Shown: positions 27,061 through 39,739, numbered from the stretch's first letter. The stretch: 64,000 nt of DNA from Ophthalmolycus amberensis (GCA_024529925.1 JAFEUB010000725.1:1443001-1507000); one strand, 5' to 3'. Program-made: numbers and translations. The notes: generated from the sequence alone by a model not told the origin.

Positions 27061-28989
27061 TTAATGTAATTGTCAGAAAGATTGGTAACATTAGCTCCCA
27101 TTAACCACCATAAGCTAATGGTCATGCCAGACCAACTAAGGCTGTACCAGTAAAACCCCTGAGTGTATTGAATAAGTAAGAGGCATTTTTAAACTTATAT
27201 ATTAAACTTTTCATTTGTAAAAAGAGTATTGTTACTCAAAATGACATAGTCTAGCTTTAAAGTCTCTCAGCAGAGGTTAGAGCATAACAGTGCTCAAAAG
27301 AGTCAAATCATGGTAATATTCAATGTCTCCTCACACAACGGTCCGTATGATATCTTACAAGAAGTTATTTCAAATTTTTCATGCGTTCTCCTATGAATTT
27401 CAAGCAACACGAGCAAGGCACTGCAGGGCAGAACCTGCTGATTTTAGGCAACACAACTACATGTTTAGGTTGAGGAACAGATTGTGGTTCTGGTTGAAAT
27501 AAAAATGTCTGCTGCGTAAAATAACTACATTTGTTACGTAACTTGCATCACTTGTGCGTCTGTTTAAACTCTTCGAAAGGTGCAATGATAAAAAAGTGAC
27601 CCCAAAGGTGTTGATGTGTATGGTGGCCAATGAGGTTACCGAGGTTTATAGTCGTTGGTGGCCACCCTTGACTGCACTTCATGCTTAAACTGTAATTGTT
27701 GGTTTCATTTAAACACGACGACACTATTAATTGCCTAAACTTGACCCTGACGAACAACGTCGTCCTGCTGAAAGGATTAGGTCGGCTCGGACGACGCTAA
27801 TACGGGAAACTGTTGGACAGCAATGACAAACAACCTGTTTAGTTTGGAGGACTTGTTGATGAACTCACGCTCTCGGCTCATTGCTGTTCGGGGGGGGGGG
27901 GGACTCTTATCACAAAGTGAGCCGAGCACAAACTCTTGAGTTTGACCTTATTAGTCGGATGGTTCTTTGTAGGCGCAGCTATTGGAACAGGTTGGCAGGT
28001 TTTGCCGGCGTTTATCAAGAGTGTATTAGACCTTCACTGGGCTTCTATTAAACTTAATGAACATTTAAATCCTTTAATGGATTGAAGGGGAATTGAGAGT
28101 GGGTGAATTATCAGCTAGACGCTCTCTGCCGGCGTTGATAAAGACACCCGCCGATGGAACTCGAAGAGACGGTCGCCTCCCCCCCCCCCCTCCTCGCTCC
28201 CTCACTCCGTCTCACTTTGTTCCCTCCCTCGTGACCGTCTCACACTCTCCTTGTTTCTCTCCTTCGATCCTTCTCTCTCCCTCTCTCTCTCCCTTCATCA
28301 CGCAGCCTCTCTTTCGTTTCCCAACACACGCTGTGTTCCCCTGTCCGTCTATAACAGAGGAGAGGAAGGCTGCTGCTACAGAGCCATATCTCCGTCATTC
28401 GTCAGTCCCCCGCGAAGGGAGCATCACAGAGATCTCTCTCTAGGAGGGATGCGCTAACACAACCACAACACCAGCCCGTTACAGAGCCGTCAGCCTGTTG
28501 CCCGCCACTGTCTCTGTCTCTCACTCTTGCTTTATCCTAACATCAGGGAAGGATCCTCCGCCCCACTATGCCAGCAGAGCAAGCGAAAACATGAATTACC
28601 CAACGATGCAGCTGCGATCACAGGGCATAGCGGAGGCGGGCCCAGGGGCTGCTGAACTCCAGCCAGCCCAGCGTCAGGTCCTGCTAATGGGTGGAAAAGG
28701 GGCTCAAGAGAGGCCCCCTGCTTTACTGAGGCCTGGTGAGCTTCTGGAGGACTGGCAGACGCTGCCGTATTGATCTGGTAGCTCCTATATTCCTGTCGAC
28801 AGCTGGCTAACAAGGCTGATGTCTCAATAAAGGCCAGTGCCTTGGGGAGGCCGACAGAAACCCGTGTTAAGGCGAACCGGCAGACAGATGGAGGGAGCGG
28901 CTCGCGCCCTCTTTGGTCCTTCTAATGCGCTTCCACGGCGCCGCACATACTGGTCCTCCCCAGGCGGCAACCTCCGGTTCTGCCGAGTG
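27061..28989. other. unannotated stretch with CT-rich segment
   Basis: No gene supported. A 13-G run lies at 27890-27902, a 12-C run at 28179-28190, and a strongly CT-rich tract at about 28179-28320. An ATG at 28591 opens a 60-codon frame without a domain. Confidence 0.4.
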
Positions 28990-29424
28990 AAGCCGATGCG
29001 GAAGTGTCTTAAAACTTGAATTATCTCTACTGGCCAGCAGGGGGCGACTCCTCCGGTTGCAAAAAGCAGTCAGATGGTATAAAAGTCTGTAAGTAAATGT
29101 CTCTACTTGATTTATTACCCCAGTAAATATTGTTAACATGATTAAATTATGCATCAGTTTAGAGTCAAATAGACCATAAAGCAGCGTATGCTTTAGGGCG
29201 GGCTTACTGTGATTGACAGGTCGCTGCTGCTAGAGCTGTTTACGGCGTCTCTACGTCACTCCCCGCATTCCAAATATGGTAACTTCGTTCATCAGTTGCA
29301 AAAGAAACAACATGGCGACGGCTGTATTACAAGATGGAGGCGACTTGAGGCTTCATAACGGTAGTCCACAAACCAAAGGGTGATGTCACGATGACTACGT
29401 CCACTTCTTACACACAGTCTAAAG
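28990..29424 (+). repeat. dispersed teleost repeat family A, copy 2
   Basis: Starts near GATGCGGAAGTGTCTTAAAA and GGCCAGCAGGGGGCGACTCC. It then shares the TTGATTTATT..CAGTAAATATTGT, TTTAGAGTCAAATAGACCAT and CACAAACCAAAGGGTGATGT..CTACGTCCACTTCTTA blocks with 2890-3220. It is more complete than copy 1, with an additional GTGATTGACAGGTCGCTGCT middle segment. Same strand as copy 1. No coding capacity. Confidence 0.7.
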
Positions 29425-29572
29425 CCCTCCCCCCTCAGGACGACGCTGGAAACTGCTACAGCCGAGCAGGAACTGAGAATGGGTTGTGGGTTTAGGAAAA
29501 AAATACAATTTCAACAATCACTGCCACGAGGCGTGAATTTGCTTTTATTGCTTTAAAAGTGATACAAAGAAG

Positions 29573-30461
29573 AACCATAAATTCCGGCATATAAGCCGCT
29601 ACTTTTTTTCACACGCTTTGAGACTGCGGCTTTTACAACGATGCGGCTAATGTATGGATTTTTTCGTAGCTTTGCGCCGCCAACACATTGCGAGATGAGG
29701 AGGACAGCGCAAGCTCAGGGGCGGATTTGCCTCGGGAGGAAAGTGACATTGAGAGCGTTGAGTGCAACGAAGAAATTCTGAGGCTGTTTAATTCCGACAC
29801 TGAAGAAGAGGAATTCAATGGTTTTAGTGCACAGGAGGACGATGGCGATAGTGATCAATGACTTTTCAGTCATGGCGATCCTGTGTCGAGCCCCGGGTAT
29901 CACACAGTCGATCCAGCCACTGCCAGCCACTTTCCGGCTAGGATCAGAGGATTACCGTAAGCCACTTTCCGGCTTGGACCTGTGCGGAGCGCGTGGAGAC
30001 GCCTCCTAGTTGACTTTTACGACCGGTATTTCCTGTTTTTTCCCTTGTTTGAGAGAAATAAATCATCTTGGTTTGAAATAGAACTCTGCTGTCCTGAGTC
30101 TGCATTTGGGTCCTTGAACACACCACATCATGTAGCCTTGAGAGACCTTAGTCTGTAAGTATGTCTGTATGAAGCATGAAAAGATGTACGAAGATATATT
30201 ATATTCGCAAATGCTAATCGCGGTTAGCATTTCCCCATTGGCGGTAATGTTAAAATTTGCTTAGACGCTAGCGAGTCGGACATGTTATGATGTTCAGAGA
30301 AGAAGACAACTTTAGTACTGTTAAAAGCATCTTGCCGTTCAACGGGGACACCTGCGGCTTATAGACAAGTGCGGCTTATCTATGTACAAATTCTTTTTTC
30401 TTTTAAAAATTAGCAGGTGCGGCCTATATACAGGTGCGCTATAGCCCGGAAATTACGGTAC
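29573..30461 (+). mobile_element. decayed cut-and-paste DNA transposon, possibly pogo-like (Tc1/mariner)
   Basis: The ends are inverted: ACCATAAATTCCGG.. at 29576 and, on the minus strand from 30461, TACCGTAATTTCCGG. Near both ends the word AAGCCGC/GCGGCTT recurs several times (for example 29594, 29629, 30354 and 30373), giving subterminal repeats. About 190 bp of reading frame remain (29670-29861), ending in a very acidic tail. An AATAAA signal follows at about 30057. The pogo assignment rests on the acidic C-terminal tail and is tentative. The TA target duplication expected for that superfamily is visible only on the right. Confidence 0.5.
29670..29861 (+). pseudogene. C-terminal remnant of a transposase, acidic tail
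   Basis: The frame is open for 63 codons after an in-frame stop at 29667-29669 and ends at TGA 29859-29861. Residues are rich in Asp/Glu/Ser (for example REESDIESVE, and FNSDTEEEEFNGF near the end). Transposases of the pogo/CENP-B-like group often close with such SDTE.E.F.GF tails. All DNA-binding and catalytic parts are absent, so the piece is dead. It could also be a chance acidic frame, but its position between the element's ends argues for a remnant. Confidence 0.4.
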
Positions 30462-33400
30462 ATTGCGGTCATTAAGTGGCAAAGTGTAACTAATAAAGCT
30501 CACGAAGGTGAATCCATGAGTGATAAATACAGTACTCTGTTAGCACGGAATGCAACTCAAAGAAAGGCGCATGGGACAGAATCGCTTAGCAAGCAGAGCG
30601 CTGAGCAATAACAGAATGCACAGCGGACTACAGGACAGGACGATTTCTTTCCTTTATTTTCATTAGATTATCACTTTATTTCGTCATATTACTTTTTTTC
30701 CTCCAAATATTAAGACTTCTCAGGGAACACAACCCGGATTCGAACAAACGAATCAATTGACATGAACAGGTGCCAGATGCACATTTAAAGAGGTTACTTC
30801 CCAAAAGAGGAGGGAAGAGTGAATCATGCTGACTCAGCGGAAGTATCATTAAATGAGAAAAGATCTACGTCAAGGATGAATGTTTGAAAGCGATACAGAA
30901 TGCTTGAGAGTCTCACTGCATTATATCAAATTCAAAAAATATATTTCTACCATAAGGTGGTGCGTGGAAATTCACCAGAAAGCAGGAAATGAAGTGTTTG
31001 ACACTCAGAACTTCCTGATTAGCAGACCCTCCTGTTTAATACGTGATTCCGCAATGATGAAACGACACCTACGTCCTACCCCCTTACTGACTTTTCCTAG
31101 AGCCTCCCACATCTCCTTATGCTCTTCTATCTATTATAGACCAACAACTGACAGCTCTGAGTGATTGAGCGAAACAAAAACAAAAAAAGAGGTGTGTGTG
31201 TGTGTGTGTGAAGGAAACACACTGACACACTGACTAATGAGGCCGTCGGTCTATTTTTGATGCATGAGACTTTAGGATATAGTTTAGTTTATCTGATTTG
31301 ATATGATCATCCCAGTAGTATTACAATTGTATCGTACATTTATGCACCAGGATCAGATGCACTGTTTCTAGTGTTTACAGAGAAACGATAGTTTAATTAA
31401 AAAACCTGTCCACAAGAGGCTCTAAAAAAAGGAAGAGAAAATACATCCACAAATACATATACATCTATAACTACATCCATATATACATCCACATATACAT
31501 TCATATATTAATATATACATTCACATATACCGGCACAAACAAATCAACAAATACATACACAAACACTTGTACTCTGTGTGGTGGAGGTGGAGAGGGGCAG
31601 CGCTACAAGTCACTAAAGGGTGTTAGGAGCTCAAATATGAGACCCGTGAAGGAAAATATCTTTCCTTGTCAGCGAGCCTGCTGAAGTGTCCTTGAGCAAG
31701 ACACTGAGGACCTCACACTTCAGCAAATTCGTCACTTATCTCACGAGCTTAAATGCCTTTTCCCTCAGTAATCTGCTGCAGAAAGGTTTCCACTCCGAGC
31801 TATTAATCACGACAGGTTCTTGTGCATTTCTCCTGTCATGTGATGTTTCTAAACATGCAGCAGGTACACTCTACTAACTGAGGAGAGATCAATGCAAACA
31901 GCAACATCTGCTGTAGCAGTGATCAAAATGGAAACCTGTTTTTTTTTCACAGACACAAATTCTGTCTGCCTTTTTATTGCACAAAGAGGACAGAGCTGCA
32001 GCTCCCAGCAGCCTGGCTCCTTTTCAACTCATCCCTCTTCACTTCCTGTGTCATTTTGTTGCTTATAAATTACATGTTCAAATCTTTAAATAATGAATAA
32101 AAAAAAAAAAAAAAGGGATTTTCTTTGTTGGTGCTATTCGTCGTTCCGTGCCTCAGTGTTTCTTCCCCCCTCGGTCCTCCTGCAGCAGAGGTATGTGGGA
32201 ATAATCATCCACCTACGGTTTCTGCTCATTAGCAGCGAGTCCTGCTCTCTGCATGGGTCTTTTCATGTTCCTCAGTGCTGACAACAACCTGAAGGAATGC
32301 TCCCTGTCCTCGCTGCGGAAAGCGACGGTGCGAAACAAGTGTTCGGGAGTTGAATCGGAGACAGTGCCCCGGCAGACTGCAGGGGATGCTGGGGGAAAGA
32401 CACCGCCTCCATACAGGCGAATGATTCACACACACTCACATCCAGGCTTTAAAGTGGGGCCAGAACGATTGATAAGTACAAAAAAAGAAAAGAAGACATG
32501 ACAATGTGAAGCGAGTTAATTTTTTCGTGCGCTGCAACTTGGCGTTGCCTCCAGCCGATGGAGAGACTCACTGAACAAATCAGAAAGTAATGTGATTTCC
32601 TCTATCCGGCAACGCAACACTGGATCTTACTGGATCTCTGTAAACGAGACGAGATCGATCCACACCGACTCCGTCTCCTGTAAACTAACTCAAGAAATAC
32701 AACAGTAACTTGTGCCATTCATTTTATTTTGTATTTTCCCCGTCCAGCAGATAACGAGTGAGGGGAATGTTTGTGTGATTTAAACAGATGCAGGTTTCAC
32801 TAAACAAAAATGAACTTGTTTAATTTAAAACTCGGGTTGGTTTAATATGATGAAACATTATGAAATTTAATTGCAGGTCATTTTTCAAATATAATTCCAA
32901 CTCGTATTTCAAAGTGACTTTTTTCCCCCCCAAAGTCTATTTCATCAAAGTCTGACAACCTGACCGCGGCCCGGACCCCCTTCACAATTCTGTGCCGACA
33001 TCTTAAATGTGGCCGTTTTAGTCCCTCAAAATAAGACAGATTTGAAGTTTCTCCTCTGAATTGTTTCCTTGATATTATTTCTGCACTTTTAGGGACTTTT
33101 TACTGCAGTAATTATGTTCTGAGTTCAAAGCTTCCTCTGACTACACAGTTCTGCTTTAAGGACGTACTGTTTGTGTCGTGTTTGTTGTTTTGGTCGTCAG
33201 CGAGGAAAAGTGTTTGAAACAAAGTTTAGAAAGTGGAATCCTAAAATTTGCCCTTGTATCGCAGGAAAAATTAATTAAATAAATGACATAATACATATGG
33301 TGAAACATGCCAAATACATACAATTAGTACACATACCCATGAAATTGCGTCAGCTCATTACCATAAATATATTTCATCTCAACACTCATTGGCTGTTGCT

Positions 33401-34448
33401 TTGTTCTGAATGAGCAAAGAGTCAATCACAGACCAGATCTGTGCTCTTTGTGTCAGGTTGTCAGACTTTGTGATGAAATGAAATAAAATGGTCATTGTGG
33501 GTAAAATGGTGTTATGATATACAGAAACAGAAAACAAATTGTTACTTCAAAATAAAAGCTGGAATTACATAAAAAATGTAGGATATGAAAGTGGATGAAA
33601 TTGTATGAAATTATTTTACAGCTGTATGGTTATACTTTTTAACGATCCAAATGTATTTATTTCAGGTAATTATTCAATTCATTGTTAAAAATCGTGATTG
33701 ATAAATTACTCAAAGAAAAAATGAATTTTGACTTGACGGACTCCATAATTGGCACAAACATTGTCTCACACACTTTTTACAACAGAGAGAAAAGGAAAGT
33801 AGGGAAAGAGAAAGACGGAAGTTGTGTGTTAAAAGTTGGCAGTTTAATCTACAGTACTGTCGCCGTCCAATGAAAACCATTTTTTCTTATATTTAGTATT
33901 TTGTACATTTTATTATAAAGGTAAACTAAAAGATTAAGTGTTCCCTGAAACACTGATGAAGAAATAAAACATTTGGAAGCCCATCTGAAAAATACAATGT
34001 TACACCAGGTAACACCAGGTTTTGGAGGTCCATGGTTTTCACAGTGACAGTATGCATCGGAAAGCGCTTATTAAAACTTTATAAAAGAATCCTTGTTTTG
34101 CAATGAAAGCGTCTTAACCATTTACCTCTGATACTACGGTGTGCGCTCGGATAAGGAAGCAAAGCCGTACATCCGCTTAAAGAGGTCTGAACTCCGGCCC
34201 TGCAAATGAAACCTGCTGGTAAACTGAGCTTTAACCTTCCTCCACTACATCCCCTGCTGGGCTCACTGATCCCAGACGCTTATCCTCTTTTTAGAAAAAA
34301 ACACTTTAATAATTCCACTGTCTCTCAGAGCACACGATGGATTTGTTTTCAAACGTTCTATTGAAGGAAAACACATTACGAAATGTCAAAATATTACAGG
34401 TTGTCTTTTGTCCTGTCGCTCCACCTGACCATTCATACACACATATGT
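30462..34448. other. unannotated stretch
   Basis: No gene supported. Small items: a 12/13 match to a Maf recognition element (TGCTGACTCAGCG, 30827-30839), a GT run (31194-31210), a poly-A run (about 32098-32114), and a tandem ACACCAGGTA pair near 34003-34020. The word CTGAAGTGTCCTTGAGCAAG (31682) is part of a common fish repeat. Confidence 0.4.
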
Positions 34449-34537
34449 ATGCACACACACACACACACACACACAGACACTGCACTCCGTTAACAAATAA
34501 GTCACGGACGCTTGAGTGACGATGTGGACAAGATCAA

Positions 34538-34579
<42 letters not shown>
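34449..34579. repeat. (CA)n and (TA)n microsatellites
   Basis: CA array at about 34449-34476 and TA array at 34542-34579. Confidence 0.95.
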
Positions 34580-34583
<4 letters not shown>

Positions 34584-37234
34584 AATATACATTATACAAA
34601 TTCAAAACCTCATGGTGTCAGTGAGTGGTGGCTGAGTGCAGCCTGTTAAGAAACCCGTCTGGTTGATGTGTTTGTTTCCACACAAGAGGAACATGACTGC
34701 AGACATGAACAAAAACAAAATGGCCGGCCATGGCTCCTGCTCCTACGTCAAACGTATACACACACAGCGTCTGTCTTTCGTGAGTGCCCTTTAAGAGTTA
34801 TATGTGTGTGTGTGTGTGTGCGTTGTCAAGTGGAGCTCTTCATGGTTGTGCGAGCAGTTGCCTGTTCCTCCACCTATTTAATTTCAAGCTCGTTACAAAG
34901 GTTGTCTCCTCCACGAACATGTAACATTCGTCATTGCCCTCGAGTCGCAGCCGAAACCAAAGCAAAGAAGCAAAATGACATTTTCGCCACAATCATCTTT
35001 TTGAAGAATGCATTCGTTGTCATTTAGACATGAACTATTTGTTTGGGCTTTTAACAAGTATCGCCCCTAATCACTTCCAAAATAGATTGAAAGCAGTTTT
35101 TGCAGGATACATACAAAAAATTGTATAATAATAAATTAGTGCGCGCGATGAGAGCAAAATCTAATTTTGTTATATTCACAACTCCGGTAGTGAGTGAGAG
35201 TTTCTAGGATGAACTAGTGTCAATAGAAATCAATTGATTCATTCCCATTTATTAAAATGTCAAATGACTTAATGGGACCAACTATATCAATTTTAAACTG
35301 CTCCATGACTCCAGTCAGACAATTCAAAAGACTGTGCACATCATAATTTGTTGGTCTGTAAAGGTTCATGTTGTTATTAGCAGGAAAGCAAGAATTCATT
35401 TCAGTGGGATTCGGTTTTAGTGTCACATGCTTCATTGTCGTTTGAAGGGGGTTCTCCAACCCGCAGTCATTTTAGGAAAGGGTTTTGGCCCAAAATGGAA
35501 CTGCAGGAGCATCATGGTGTGACGTACCGCAACGTCCCCCGGCTTTGATTCCAGCCGAACAACCTTGCTGCTTGTCACATCCCTCTCCTGTCGGCCTCTC
35601 TCTCTATACTGTCTTAAAGGTAGAAATGCCACACAACAATAAAAAAAAATCAGTGTGAAAAAAAACCCCAACGAAAGAAGATATAACCAGCTTCAGTGGA
35701 TCATTTCGGTTTCCAAATGTGTCTCACAATCTGGATTAAACGCACACTGTATATAAGACTTGTATACCTATGAATGATATACTGACAAAATCTTTATCAA
35801 TTCTAACAAATAATAGGATGAAACTCATGGAAAAGATTTAGTTGTGGTGGTTTAGATTTTAGTAGCAGTTTGTGACACGGCGATGCCTCCTGCGGTTTAA
35901 CACGGTGGGAACACGCTCAGACGCTGCAGACGAATGACGGGACGGTAGAACACACAACAAGGAACTCTTTTTTTACACAACTGGAAACAGACGGTCAGGT
36001 AAGCTCTGTATTCAAACTGGATCAAATAAAGCAAATGTTTTAAACTCGGTAAGCAGCGAGCAGGTGACGGGACACACTACACGTTATTTCTCCAATAACA
36101 CTGAAACCGTTAATTGGCTAAATAGGCGACGATCGTCACAGGAGAGGTCGAATGAATGTGAACGAGGGAGGGGAAGATTGGGACGCTTGACGTGGAAGTC
36201 GGTGAGCGCATTCGCAAACAGGAGCAGCGGCGGGGAGAAGGTAACGTCGTGCAAATAACACAGGGTGGTGATGTGGCGCGTGGCCGTCGCTGAGGCGACT
36301 GGCTGTCCCCGTCCCCCCTCCTGCTCCGGCCGACCCGAGGTGGCCCGACTCCCGTCGCGACTTTGCTCAGCTTAAACACAGGATAAGCGCTGCCCTCACC
36401 TCTCCACTGCTGAGGTGATCCCAACAGATCTCTCTTTCTTTTCATTTCTCTTCCTCCTCTTCTTCTTCTTTTGCTTTTTTTTCTCCCCCATCCCCCCTGC
36501 AGGGGCAAGCTGAATGTTGCCGTCGGGGGACGAAGAAGGCCCTCAGAGTCGAATCGCTGCCGTCACTCAACCTCCTGAGACCAGACCTATGTCAAGGACC
36601 CTGTCTCACACACACACACACATATAAAGAAAGGAAGGCACCGGGGGACTTTGTGGTGTGTGTGTGTGGCATTAGTTGAACAAGTGACAACAACAGTTTC
36701 CCGTCTCGTGGTGGAAAGATAAAGGGCAGGAGGATGGAAGTAAACAAACCCAGGCCGGGGCTTAAGGGAGCAAATTGTGCCGTGTGCGACAAGAGCACCA
36801 ACACGCGCACGCAAAACCACACACACACACACACACACACATATCATTTCCGAAGCTCTATAGAAGACGTTCACTTCGGATCGGGGACGAAAAAAAAGGC
36901 GTAGACGTGCACACTTTTGGCGTCACCGCCTAACCTCGCTGCAGACACATGCGCCGTTAGCTGCGGCCCGACACGCAACCCCCGGGCAAATATGAGCGAT
37001 GTCAAAACGAGTTCACACACACACACACAGACCTCACCCAGATTTCCTTGAGTTGCCGTGCGAGGCAAACTTTGATGTCGTGCCCCCTGCCGGATTATGA
37101 CATGCGAACGCACCATCTAAGTGCGTCTGTTTGTGCCATGCGTCAGTGTTTTCCAGGAGCTCCACATGTATGAAGTTAATCCCCTCAGCTGTCAAAGTCA
37201 GAGATGATGTATTTTTTAACACATACAGACTTAC
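34580..37234. other. unannotated stretch, right part of intron 1 of the minus-strand gene
   Basis: By position this is the start of intron 1 downstream of the donor at 37233-37234 (minus strand). Short GT/CA runs lie at 34802-34820, 36607-36622, 36656-36668, 36821-36841 and 37014-37029. A purine-rich segment at 36405-36490 would encode a Lys/Arg run and has AG and GT at its edges on the minus strand, but the composition makes this weak. Confidence 0.4.
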
Positions 37235-37322
37235 CTTCGTTGCTGGTAGTTCCTGCGGTGCCCAGAGCCTGTAGTGATATAGTCCATAGCAGCATCGCGG
37301 CCAGCCCCGGATCTGAAGCCAT
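37235..37322 (-). CDS. first coding exon of an unidentified secreted or membrane protein
   Basis: On the minus strand, ATG at 37322-37320 sits in a strong Kozak context (AACACCATGG). The exon encodes 29 codons and one extra base before a consensus donor (GAAG then GTAAGT; intron begins at 37234). The peptide MASDPGLAAMLLWTISLQAL is a good signal peptide: a short N-region, then a hydrophobic core at about residues 6-20. It is followed by small residues (GTAG) that suit cleavage near residue 23-24, and by a TTSNE mature start. Exon 1 ending just after a signal peptide is typical of cell-surface receptors and adhesion molecules. I do not recognise the family. The intron phase is 1, also common after signal-peptide exons. 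The rest of the gene lies to the left, and I could not identify exon 2 in the window. Confidence 0.6.
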
Positions 37323-37720
37323 GGTGTTCTCCCTCGCACCCCGCCAGTCTCCCTCTGCCTCTCTCCCCACCTCTCTCCTCTCTTACTCCCTTCTCCCTCT
37401 CTGCCACTCGCTGCCTCTCTCTCTCTCTCTTCCTCTCCTCCGTCTCCTACCGTGTCCCAGGGTTTGGAGCGAGAGCCGGTGGTGAGGCGAGCGTGTGTGT
37501 GTGTGAGTAAGTGTGAGGGCTGCGAGCTCATTGGGTTGGAGTTAGAGGCTGCCTCTGTGGCTCGCTTCAGTCTGCCGGGCTCCCTCGCACACACACACAC
37601 ACTCACATCCATACATACACTTTCGGCAGGCAGCCGATGGAGGGGGAGGGACCAAGCACGTCTGTCAAAGTCTCACCAGCCAATCAGAGCGCGGGATCGG
37701 CCGGCGCTGCACACTAAGTG
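37323..37720 (-). promoter_or_regulatory. putative 5'UTR and TATA-less promoter of the minus-strand gene
   Basis: Immediately upstream of the ATG the minus strand is GA-rich (about 37323-37445), as in many neuronal-gene 5'UTRs. Further up lie a GC-box-like run (CCCTCCCCCT, minus strand of 37641-37650) and a CCAAT box in inverted form (CCAATCAG on plus, 37680-37687) beside a CpG-rich stretch (37687-37710). No TATA box is obvious. The start site cannot be placed from sequence alone. The long plus-strand open frame across here (37452-38273) is driven by CT/CA repeats and is not a gene. Confidence 0.45.
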
Positions 37721-38173
37721 CTCCCTCCGTTGCCACACCCTCCCGTATACCTGCCTGGCCAACTCTCACTCTCTGTTTGTCTCTCTGGGTCATGAGCCTC
37801 ACCCTCCCTCTCTCTCTCTCTTTACTCCACTTTGTCATCATCGGCTTGCTCCCCCCCTCCCCTACACACACACACACTCTCACCTACCCAGTGGCAAATA
37901 TCTGAGTGATGGGATGAACCGCAGCATGTTGGCAAGGCTCAAGAACAATGATCGCTTATCGATCTCCTGTATTGTATTCATAAAGCTATTATCTACAGTA
38001 TGTCCAGGTGTAGAGGAGTGTGTCCTCACATGGTGCTGTCTGTGTGTTTGTGTGTGTGTGTTATTCAAGGACTATGATCATTTATTGATTCGTGTGATAG
38101 CCGGGAACTCTGCAAATGTGCCAGATCACAGCACCTGTCCGGATCAATTGGTTTTTCTCTCTGGTTATGCTGC
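37721..38173. other. upstream flank of the minus-strand promoter
   Basis: Contains a CT-rich run (37797-37828), a short CA tract (37865-37878) and a GT tract (38040-38060). I see no gene. Confidence 0.4.
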
Positions 38174-38213
<40 letters not shown>

Positions 38214-38482
38214 CGTGTTTCCATCACTTTAGAGGACATTGCATTGACTTACATTCATTATCTGGAGACTTAGCATAACCTAAACCTAACATTATGTTAA
38301 AGCAAGCCTTCACCCTAAAATGTAATGATTTACGTTGTGGGGATGTGCATTTTGTCCCAAAAGGAAGGCGAGTCCTCACAATGTGACGCGAGTCCCCACA
38401 ATGTGACGCAAGTCCCCACAATGTGACGGAGTAAACAGAGGTCCCCACAACATCAGTAATGCCCAGAAACACACACACACAC
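38174..38482. repeat. dispersed repeat with 20-bp tandem units bracketed by (CA)n
   Basis: A CA array (38174-38211) is followed by a segment with GAGGACATTGCATTGACTTA and GGAGACTTAGCATAACC-type words. Next come three 20-bp units (CGAGTCCCCACAATGTGACG; 38369-38428, with 1-2 differences), then GGTCCCCACAACATCAGTAA, then a second CA run (38468-38482). I recognise the GTCCCCACAA.GT segment next to CA repeats as recurring in fish genomes. Confidence 0.65.
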
Positions 38483-39739
38483 ATCTTCCTTCACACACTG
38501 CTGCAAAGTGACCTGAGCAGCGTTGAAATAAAATCGTTACTGGTAGTTTAAAAAGCTGATAGAAGATTTTTTACTTTTTAAAACTGATACTGTAAACAGT
38601 TGACAAAACAGTCTCACCTCGAGGTCCATGTGGTAGCTGTTTTGGGTCTGATCTCTTCATGGAAATCATGTGATATTTTATCGAAAGCTCCAGGACAACT
38701 TCTGAATGGAAGAGATGGAGGTGAGACTGTTTTTGTCAGTTTCCGTTTCTAATGTCAACAATAAACTCTGAAGCACAACAAGATATACCGTTTCACCACT
38801 ACTATGCTACTACTCTTCATAGTAATATTAAAACTTCTCCTGGCAGTTTGTTTTACTACTACAACATTGCTAATTCTATGCTACAAATACTTATTTTACA
38901 ACTATTAGTATAATAATTATCAATGGTGGTTTTAGGCAAAAAAAACATGGTTTGGCAACTAATAATTTGGACAGATACAAAACCAGAAAATTGCACAATT
39001 GTACAATTTGGCAAAATTAGCTATCTCTGTTCTGCAGAGCAAACCCATTTTACCCCGCTGTCCTGCTGCTGTCATGTTTGTTAACCCTTTTCAAAAAGAC
39101 ACTTAAATTGATGACAGTCTGGTCTTGACCAGGTACCATCCCCGACCAATAACACACGCCGGACGCAAGACAACGTCTTCTCTGACAAGCTAGCAGCTCG
39201 CCATTTTTTTCTACTCCACTCCACCTTAAATCTGATTATTTCTACCAGTGCTTTGGTTTAAAGCAATATCCGCCGGCTAGTGGGCACTGAGGTGTCCCCA
39301 GTTTCTGTATTTGTTAAAAGCAATACCAACTTCTGCTAATAATAAGCAAATGACAATTTGCAGCGGTGCGGGGCAACAGACAATCTGCCCTACTTGGCAT
39401 CAAATTTGTGCCATTGATTTTTTTGCCAAAAGCTTTTTGCATGTGTATTGTTGATTTTCCTATCCCCACATGGCGCCATCTCGAGCCAAGCACAATTATA
39501 ACAGTTTATAAAGGATTCTATCTTGCTACTGACCTTAAACTGTAGAATTATGAAAATTAAGGGAGCAACCAAGAATGTTTGTCATACATTAATCCAAATA
39601 ATAAATTATCGTAATATTACTTTCTATATTACTTAATAATCACTAAAACCAGGTGGCAGGCTTTGCCCTAATTGCCCCAAATTACCCATCGCCACAATCA
39701 TTTTGCTCATACTAATAAGGTGTATTGTCTGTATGTTAG
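38483..39739. other. unannotated AT-rich stretch
   Basis: No gene, array or terminal repeat that I can support. Confidence 0.4.

Noticed and set aside
29818..30009. Plus-strand open frame after the transposase tail as a continuing gene
   Set aside because: It is in another frame, follows the natural stop at 29861 and lacks any recognisable motif.
36405..36490. Possible second exon of the minus-strand gene encoding a Lys/Arg-rich stretch with AG/GT edges
   Set aside because: The sequence is a purine run. The acceptor has a poor pyrimidine tract, and low complexity makes AG and GT edges likely by chance.
37034..37612. 192-codon minus-strand open frame over the exon 1 region
   Set aside because: It is in a different frame from the Kozak ATG with the signal peptide, crosses the consensus donor, and is GA- and CA-repeat driven.
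37452..38273. 273-codon plus-strand open frame, the second longest in the window
   Set aside because: It is built on GT, CT and CA repeats, lies antisense to the 5'UTR and promoter, and has no domain.
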